12,705 nt of DNA from assembly GCA_947455805.1 (NCBI GenBank), contig CANGSN010000046.1, forward strand, positions 1 through 12,705. The letters run 5' to 3'. The notes below the pieces were generated by a model. It was given only the letters and a program-made list of their open reading frames with translations. It made no database searches and was not told the origin of the DNA. The position numbers and the translations under genes are program-made. Positions 6,342-12,705 of this stretch are shown here, piece by piece; position 1 is the stretch's first letter, and each line of letters starts with the position of its first letter. The stretch is from Planctomycetota bacterium. GTDB taxonomy: Bacteria; Planctomycetota; UBA1135; UBA2386.

Positions 6342-7343
6342 TCAGGTGTCGAGGTGCAGCACGTTCGTCGTGCCGAAGCCGAACGGCGCGATCGTGTGCA
6401 CGCTGGCGTGCTGCACGAACAGCACGAGGCCCGGCGGCAGCAGCGGCACGCGCAGCTCCCACTCGGTCGCCGTCGTGCCCGGCACCGTCGGCGTGCCAGG
6501 CACGGCGACCAGGATGTCGATCAGCAGGTCGCACGGGCCCGGCAGCGGCGGCGGCACCACCAGCGGCGCCGTCGTCGGCAGGCCGGCGACGACGAACAGG
6601 TCGAAGCTGCCGAGGCCGGTCGCGCGCAACACGCCGAACTCCGCCGGGTCGTCCGAGGGCAACGCCGCGAGCTCGTAGTTGCCTTCGTACCAGATCGGGA
6701 CCGGCGCCTCGATGCCGAGCCCGCCGCAGTCTGCCGTGACGACGCTCGCTTGCGGCAGCCATGGCTGCGCGTCGATCCGCAGGTCGTAGGCCTGTGGCGA
6801 CACCCACATCGTATTGGTGCCGCGGATGCGGATCGCGAGGTCGGTGCCGTCGATGGTGCGCGTCAGCGACCGCCGGCGCACCGAGCCGCAGCAGTACGGC
6901 AGCGTGGTGTCGAGCTCGATCGAGCCGTCGTCGCCGAGGTCGATGCGGAAGCCGACACCGAACGGGAAGTCGCCCCAGTGTGCGAGTTGCAGGTCGAGGG
7001 CGACCGTCGTCGGCACGGTGGCGGTGAGCACCAGCAGCAGATCGGCGCGCGTCTCGGCGATCTCGCCCGGCGGCGTGAACACCTGCGACGCGGCCTCCAG
7101 GCGCCAGCCGGCGCCGTTCGCCGTGAGAGCGCAGCCGAAGTGCGCCCAGGTCTGGCCGACCGGGGCGGTGAGATCGACGCTGGTCAGTGGGCCGGCTGGC
7201 TGGCTGACCAGGGTGCCCGGTGTGCCCGGCGGCGCGTTGACCCACTCGGCTTCGACCGGCGCCACCGCGATCAGGGTCGCCTGCAGCGGCGACTGGGCGA
7301 CGGCTGGGGCGAGCAAGGTGACGCCGAGTAGGAAGGTGCGCAT
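6342..7343 (-). CDS. Secreted protein of unknown function
   Basis: 333 aa. MRTFLLGVTLLAPAVAQS is a classical signal peptide with likely cleavage after AVA (about residue 16). The mature part is Pro/Thr/Leu/Val-rich and predicted to be mostly beta strand, with no catalytic motif that I recognise. The last 75 residues (from about PPPLPGPCDLLIDILVAVPG) contain LPPGLVLFVQHASV and end FGFGTTNVLHLDT. This resembles a C-terminal beta domain common in secreted proteins of some planctomycetes (LP..-G..l..Q..., SN/TTN.l near the end), though that similarity is from memory. ATG 7343 is supported by AGGAG 5 nt upstream and by the signal peptide. The neighbour 14 nt downstream is the thioredoxin lipoprotein, so it may be a folding partner. 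Confidence 0.8.
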   Translation of the reverse strand: MRTFLLGVTLLAPAVAQSPLQATLIAVAPVEAEWVNAPPGTPGTLVSQPAGPLTSVDLTAPVGQTWAHFGCALTANGAGWRLEAASQVFTPPGEIAETRADLLLVLTATVPTTVALDLQLAHWGDFPFGVGFRIDLGDDGSIELDTTLPYCCGSVRRRSLTRTIDGTDLAIRIRGTNTMWVSPQAYDLRIDAQPWLPQASVVTADCGGLGIEAPVPIWYEGNYELAALPSDDPAEFGVLRATGLGSFDLFVVAGLPTTAPLVVPPPLPGPCDLLIDILVAVPGTPTVPGTTATEWELRVPLLPPGLVLFVQHASVHTIAPFGFGTTNVLHLDT

Positions 7344-7348
7344 CGAGA

Positions 7349-7353
7349 CTCCT
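7349..7353 (-). promoter_or_regulatory. Shine-Dalgarno of the secreted-protein gene
   Basis: AGGAG on the minus strand, 5 nt before the ATG at 7343. It decides this start over an in-frame ATG seven codons upstream. Confidence 0.6.
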
Positions 7354-7481
7354 GGGTCGAGCATGCCACAACGCCCCCGGGGCGGGAAGCGTGGCGGGTT
7401 CTCTGCGATCGCTGCGCGCGCCGCCGATGGCGAACTCGCGGTGGCAAGGCCCTCGGCGGCGCGTGCTGGCGCCGTCTTCCC

Positions 7482-7498
7482 GGAACCTTCTCGGTTCC
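7482..7498 (-). terminator. Small hairpin directly after the lptB stop
   Basis: GGAACC (7493-7498 read on the minus strand) pairs with GGTTCC (7482-7487), a 6-bp stem with a 5-nt loop, starting immediately after the stop codon at 7499-7501. No U-tract follows, so terminator function is uncertain. The rest of the 155-bp gap to the next gene (7344-7498) shows nothing else. Confidence 0.3.
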
Positions 7499-8332
7499 TC
7501 AGCCGAGATCGAGGCCGCGTTCTTCCTCGTCGGTGATGCCTTCGCCGAACGAGCTGCCGAGGTAGACGGCGCGCACCTGTTCGTTGGCGACCACCTGCTG
7601 CGCGTCGCCCTCGGCGATCACGCGGCCCTTGTCGATGATGTAGGCGCGGTGGGTGATGCGCAGCGTGGCGATGACGTTGTGCTCGGTGATCAGGATCGAG
7701 ATGCCCGAGCGCGCCAGCGCCGCCAGGATCTGCTGGATCTCCTCGATGGTGATCGGGTCGACGCCGGCGAACGGCTCGTCGAGCAGCAGCAGCTTCGGCT
7801 CGGTGGCCAGCGCGCGCGCGATCTCGAGGCGCCGCTTCTCGCCGCCCGACATGCGCTCGGCGATCGCGTCGGCGACGTGCATCAGCTGCAGGTCCTGCAT
7901 CAGCTCGCGGGCGCGTTCCTCGCGCTCCTTCTTGCGCATGCCGCGCGCCTCGAGCACGCAGCGGATGTTGTCGATCGCCGACATCTTCTTGAACACCGAC
8001 TCCTGCTGCGCGAGGTAGCCGAGGCCGCGGCGGGCGCGTTCGTGCATCGGCAGCTTGGTGACGATCTGGTCGTCGATCTCCACCGAGCCGGAGTCGGGCG
8101 TGACCATGCCGACGACCATGCGGAACGTCGTCGTCTTGCCAGCGCCGTTCGGGCCGAGCAGGCCGACGATCTCGCCCTGTCGCACGGTGATGCTGACGTG
8201 GTCGACGACACGGCGGCCGCCGTAGCTCTTCACCAGCTCGTGCGTGCGCAGGACCTCGGCGGCTTCGCCGTTCGCCGCGTCGGCCTCCAGAGGCTCGCCG
8301 CCCACGAGGTCTTCGCTCGTCGGGTCGCTCAT
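7499..8332 (-). CDS. lptB: LPS export ABC transporter ATP-binding protein LptB
   Basis: 277 aa. LptB dimers hydrolyse ATP with LptFG to extract LPS from the inner membrane and push it along the Lpt bridge. All ABC motifs are intact: Walker A GPNGAGKT (60-67), Q-loop YLAQQESVF (106-114), signature MSGGEKRR (161-168), Walker B LLLLDE (181-186), D-loop GVDP and H-loop ITEHNV (H218). LptB hallmarks include GLGYLAQQ.SVF, EPFAGVDPITIEEIQ and the C-terminal YLGSSF. The first 28 residues are an acidic extension beyond the usual start, and about 15 acidic residues are appended after YLGSSF. The ATG overlaps the signal peptidase stop (ATGA, 8332-8329), so translation is coupled. No lptA, lptC, lptF or lptG is in the window. 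Confidence 0.93.
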   Translation of the reverse strand: MSDPTSEDLVGGEPLEADAANGEAAEVLRTHELVKSYGGRRVVDHVSITVRQGEIVGLLGPNGAGKTTTFRMVVGMVTPDSGSVEIDDQIVTKLPMHERARRGLGYLAQQESVFKKMSAIDNIRCVLEARGMRKKEREERARELMQDLQLMHVADAIAERMSGGEKRRLEIARALATEPKLLLLDEPFAGVDPITIEEIQQILAALARSGISILITEHNVIATLRITHRAYIIDKGRVIAEGDAQQVVANEQVRAVYLGSSFGEGITDEEERGLDLG

Positions 8333-10071
8333 CGCACGAATCCGAAGCGATTCGGCCAGTTGTTGCCGGTCAGCCAGGAGAACGGGATCGTCGGATAGAA
8401 GATCAGCAGCGCGCGCCCGCGGATGTCCTCGCGGCGCACGAACGAGATGCCCTCGGCGTTGGTCGCGTCCTTGGCGACCCATTCGTCGCGGCCGTCGACG
8501 CCACCCGGCTTCAGGAACGCGACCTGCTCCGGCCAGCTGCTGCCGACCTTGCCCTTCAGGTTCAGCACCTCGCCGTACTCGTCGATCATGACGATGCGAT
8601 CCTCGCCCAGCATCGGGATCGGCGTCTCGTCGCGGTCCGGCGGGTTGTCGAGGCGCATCGGCCGCTTGTTGCCGCGCACGAGGCGCGCGCCCGGCGTCTC
8701 CGGCGGCACGATGTAGCCGTCCTTGTCGACGCCGACGGTGATCGCCGTCCAGCCGCGCGAGTCGATCGACTGCAGCGTGTTGTCGCCGAGCATGTAGTAG
8801 TGGCCTTGCGGCACCTCGATGACGTCCGGCGCCGTGCTCTGCGTCCAGTGCTGGTCGCGGTCGATGCGCAGGTCGCCGACGACGACCTTGCCCTTGCCGG
8901 CGAACGCGAGCTGCGGCGTGACGCGCTGGTTGATCGGCAGCGACAGCTTGTCGGGATCCGCGGCCTGCGTGGCCAGGCCCATGTAGCCGCGCTTCGTCAT
9001 CACCGTCGGCAGCACGCAGCCGTCGCGCGTCGCGAACGCGTCGCAGTCCAGCCGCGCGATCTCCTCGCCGTCGCGCCACGCGATCATGCGGTCGTCGACG
9101 TGTGCGAACGCCAGCGTCGCCGCCTGGTCCGCCGGCAGCGCGCAGTCGAACGGCGGCGACTCCAGCGCCACCTGCTGGGCGTCCTTCTGGCGGACCTGCA
9201 GCGTGCCCTTGCCGCCCTTGACGGTGAGGGCGAAGACGAGGCGGTCGTGCCCCGGCCGCACGACGTCGACCTCGAGCGACAGTTCGTCGAGCGCCTGGGC
9301 CGGCGTCACCGTCGCGGTGATGCGCACGTCGGGCACGATCTCCTGCGCCGCGTCGATCGGGATGTTCTTCCGGATCGAGGCCGCCACGGCCTCGGGGTAG
9401 CCGTCCCAGACGCGGTCGAGCATGCCGCTGTCGTCGGGGTCCTTGAAGTAGAGCACGGCGCGCGTGCCGTCGAGCCCGACCTGGATGCCGGCGTCGCTGT
9501 CGCTGAACAACCGGCCCGGCATGCCGGCCAACGTGTTGCCCAGCAGCTTCGTGCTGCCGCGGATCTGGCTGCGCAGCGGCAGCACGTTCTTCCACATGTG
9601 CTGCTGCAGGTCGTCGGGCTTGCGCTCGATCCGGTAGCTGCGCTTGCCGCCTTCGCCGTCGACCACCTGGTAGACGTTGCCGCCGCCGAGGCGCAGGCGA
9701 TCGCCGCCCATGCCGACCAGCCGCTTCACGTACGGCTGGTTCTTCTGCAGCGGGTAGCTGAACACCGTCAGGTCCCAACGCTGCGGGTCGCGCAGCACCG
9801 GCAGGATCGTGTCGACCAGGATGCGGTCGTGGACGCCGGCGCCGGTGTCGCCCATCAGCATCGGCTGCATCGACGACGTCGGGATCTGGAACGCCTCGAC
9901 GCAGAACCACTTCAGCAGCACGGCGGCGAGGATCGCGACGCCGAACGCTTCGAGGTTGATCCGGATCGGCCCCATCTGCGCCGACTTCTTCTTCTGGGCC
10001 GGGCTGGCCGCCTGGGGGAGCACGGAGCCCGGCAACACGGTCGCCGGCTGGATCGGGTCGTTGGAGGTCAT
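8329..10071 (-). CDS. lepB: Signal peptidase I with large insertion
   Basis: 580 aa, compared with about 200-325 for most family members. It cleaves signal peptides from Sec/Tat-exported proteins at the outer face of the inner membrane. A single N-terminal membrane segment (about 42-56) is followed by box B FQIPTSSMQP with the nucleophile Ser67, box D YVKRLVGMGGD with the general base Lys116, and box E GHYYMLGDNTLQSIDSRGW (423-441). Between boxes D and E lie about 290 extra residues (about 127-418). Their second half (about 275-405) reads as a run of beta strands (DRLVFALTVKGGKGTLQVRQ, MIAWRDGEEIARL, YMGLATQ, KVVVGDLRIDRD), like a lectin/LamG-type sandwich. The C-terminal part (490-580) has another unusual extension. 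Start: first ATG before the basic, Pro-rich cytoplasmic tail; no Shine-Dalgarno seen. It lies 96 bp downstream of lepA, the classic lepA-lepB order. Confidence 0.92.
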   Translation of the reverse strand: MTSNDPIQPATVLPGSVLPQAASPAQKKKSAQMGPIRINLEAFGVAILAAVLLKWFCVEAFQIPTSSMQPMLMGDTGAGVHDRILVDTILPVLRDPQRWDLTVFSYPLQKNQPYVKRLVGMGGDRLRLGGGNVYQVVDGEGGKRSYRIERKPDDLQQHMWKNVLPLRSQIRGSTKLLGNTLAGMPGRLFSDSDAGIQVGLDGTRAVLYFKDPDDSGMLDRVWDGYPEAVAASIRKNIPIDAAQEIVPDVRITATVTPAQALDELSLEVDVVRPGHDRLVFALTVKGGKGTLQVRQKDAQQVALESPPFDCALPADQAATLAFAHVDDRMIAWRDGEEIARLDCDAFATRDGCVLPTVMTKRGYMGLATQAADPDKLSLPINQRVTPQLAFAGKGKVVVGDLRIDRDQHWTQSTAPDVIEVPQGHYYMLGDNTLQSIDSRGWTAITVGVDKDGYIVPPETPGARLVRGNKRPMRLDNPPDRDETPIPMLGEDRIVMIDEYGEVLNLKGKVGSSWPEQVAFLKPGGVDGRDEWVAKDATNAEGISFVRREDIRGRALLIFYPTIPFSWLTGNNWPNRFGFVR

Positions 10072-10144
10072 CGTGCGGGTCCGGACGCGGAGCCCGTCAG
10101 TGTGCGACCCGGGCCGCGGCGACGCCAGTCTCCGGCACCGACTC

Positions 10145-10160
10145 GCCGCCGATCGGCGGC
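10145..10160 (-). other. 16-bp perfect palindrome after lepA
   Basis: GCCGCCGATCGGCGGC lies 7 bp past the lepA stop in the 96-bp gap before lepB. As RNA it forms a 6-bp stem with a 4-nt loop. There is no U-tract, so it is more likely a processing or attenuation structure, or chance, than a full terminator. Confidence 0.35.
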
Positions 10161-10167
10161 CAGGCGC

Positions 10168-11979
<1,812 letters not shown>

Positions 11980-12057
11980 GAGTGCTCGGCGCCGGGGCGC
12001 GGTATCTGGCGGACGGTGTCGCGATCGGTGGATGCCACCGGACCGCGAGGGGCGAGC

Positions 12058-12085
12058 ATGGTAGGGCCGGCCGCGGGATGGGCAA
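12058..12085 (-). promoter_or_regulatory. Candidate sigma-70-type promoter of lepA
   Basis: On the minus strand TTGCCC (12080-12085) and TACCAT (12058-12063) are 16 nt apart, each matching 4 of 6 consensus bases, about 78 nt before the lepA GTG. Weak but well placed in the divergent gap. Confidence 0.3.
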
Positions 12086-12090
12086 GGCGG

Positions 12091-12152
12091 GGAAGTGCGG
12101 GGACGCGCGCCGCTGTCCCTGCGGCGGCGCGCCGGACAAGGGTCGCACTTCC
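12091..12152 (+). repeat. Nested inverted repeat before the secreted-protein gene
   Basis: A 9-bp perfect outer repeat (GGAAGTGCG 12091-12099; CGCACTTCC 12144-12152) encloses a 9-bp inner repeat (GCGCGCCGC 12105-12113; GCGGCGCGC 12124-12132) with a 10-nt loop. It ends 31 nt before the ATG at 12184 and lies beside the candidate lepA promoter. It could be a leader RNA structure or an operator. Confidence 0.45.
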
Positions 12153-12183
12153 TTCGCTCCCGCTGTCCCGCACCCGGAAATCC

Positions 12184-12705
12184 ATGCGCCACCCTCTGCT
12201 CGTCCCGTGCCTGTTCGCCGCCGCCGCGGCCCTGCCCGCCCAGGGCGATTTCGACCTCGACAAGGTCACCGCCGGCACGCTCGGCGCCCCGCTGACCCTG
12301 CAGGTGCGCAATGCCACGGCCAACATGCCGTGCCTGGTGATGGCCAGCTTCACCGCCGGGCCGGTGCCGATCGCACTGATCGATCCGCTCGATCCCCGCT
12401 CGGTCGCGGTCGGCCTCGACCTGATCGACGCCTGGTTCCTGCTCGCGACCAACGGGGCCGGCGGCGTGCAGTTCGCCGTCGGCCTGCCGAACGATCCCGC
12501 GTTCCAGGGCGGCGTGCTGCACTGGCAGTGCGCGACCCTGCCGGGCGTGACGACGCTGTTCGACGAACTCAGCAACCCGCTGCTCGTGCACCTCGGCCAG
12601 CCGTCGACCAGCGCCGCACTGCCGAACCCGCTGCTGGCAGCGCGCGCCGGGGCCACCGTCTGCTGGAACCGCCTGCGCGACGCCGGTGCCGGCGACGTGC
12701 TGCTG
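12184..12705 (+). CDS. Secreted protein, 3' end outside the window
   Basis: 174 residues visible, no stop before the edge. MRHPLLVPCLFAAAAALPAQG is a signal peptide with likely cleavage after LPA (residue 19). The mature part begins DFDLDKVTAGTLGAPLTLQV and is beta-rich. It contains FAVGLPNDPAFQGGVLHWQ followed by ELSNPLLVHLG, the same LP..-G..l..Q...SN.l pattern seen (as TTN) at the C-terminus of the secreted protein at 6342-7343. Here more sequence follows, so the domain may be internal or repeated. The codons are uniformly G/C at the third position. A weak GGAA lies 5 nt before the ATG. It is divergent from lepA. No function is recognised. Long minus-strand frames over the same bases are Arg/Ala-rich shadows. 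Confidence 0.7.
   Translation, partial: MRHPLLVPCLFAAAAALPAQGDFDLDKVTAGTLGAPLTLQVRNATANMPCLVMASFTAGPVPIALIDPLDPRSVAVGLDLIDAWFLLATNGAGGVQFAVGLPNDPAFQGGVLHWQCATLPGVTTLFDELSNPLLVHLGQPSTSAALPNPLLAARAGATVCWNRLRDAGAGDVLL

Noticed and set aside
6328..7371. Apparent N-terminal extension of the thioredoxin lipoprotein to about 700 aa
   Set aside because: The upstream part is an Arg/Pro-rich shadow of the secreted-protein gene in another frame; the lipobox signal peptide fixes the start at 6327.
8333..9910. Apparent fusion of LptB to a 526-aa N-terminal part
   Set aside because: The extra part is a shadow of lepB; the real signal peptidase motifs are in the other frame and end at the ATGA overlap.
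11980..12656. Minus-strand open frames extending upstream of lepA
   Set aside because: LepA homology begins exactly at the GTG at 11979; the upstream residues are Arg/Ala/Gly noise, and the plus strand there encodes a protein with a signal peptide.

Overview
The window is very GC-rich (by eye around 70%) and almost fully coding. It suggests a Gram-negative bacterium. An LptB-type ATPase and a lipoprotein imply an outer membrane. A signal peptidase I with a huge insertion, and two secreted proteins with an LP..-Q..-SN/TTN-type C-terminal pattern, point (as inference only) to a flagellated Planctomycetota lineage. Myxococcota or another GC-rich phylum cannot be excluded. No tRNA, rRNA, CRISPR array or insertion sequence was seen.

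Layout. (1) 1-709, minus strand: a 213-aa protein with a histone-H1-like Lys/Thr/Pro tail and a C-terminal half resembling a PD-(D/E)XK nuclease fold without obvious catalytic residues; a tandem-hairpin terminator follows it at 8-64. (2) 977-3982, plus strand: a small single-pass membrane protein, then two tandem PilT/GspE-family ATPase genes. The first (1606-2898) has eroded nucleotide-binding motifs. The second (2903-3982) keeps Walker A and Walker B but lacks the His-box histidine and the Asp-box aspartate. (3) 4257-5087, plus strand: a short 276-aa flagellin behind a FliA (sigma-28)-like promoter, closed by a strong intrinsic terminator at 5209-5239. (4) 11979-5269, minus strand: lepA, lepB (580-aa signal peptidase I), lptB (ATGA overlap with lepB), a secreted protein and a thioredoxin-fold lipoprotein, all in the same direction. 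(5) 12184 to the right edge, plus strand: the start of another secreted protein, divergent from lepA.

How they fit together. The left half is about surface motility: a probable pilus-retraction motor made of an active and an inactive subunit, next to a flagellin gene. Related short motifs (CTCAAG...CCGAT and CCGATGC/GCATCGG) occur in the intergenic spaces around these genes. The minus-strand block is about envelope biogenesis: LepA at the ribosome, LepB removing signal peptides, LptB driving LPS export, and two exported proteins.

The least expected items are the dead/live PilT pair, the stem-loop carrying the Shine-Dalgarno sequence of the dead copy, the roughly 290-residue insertion inside signal peptidase I, and the histone-tailed pseudo-nuclease-like protein. 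All family calls are by eye; no database search was run.
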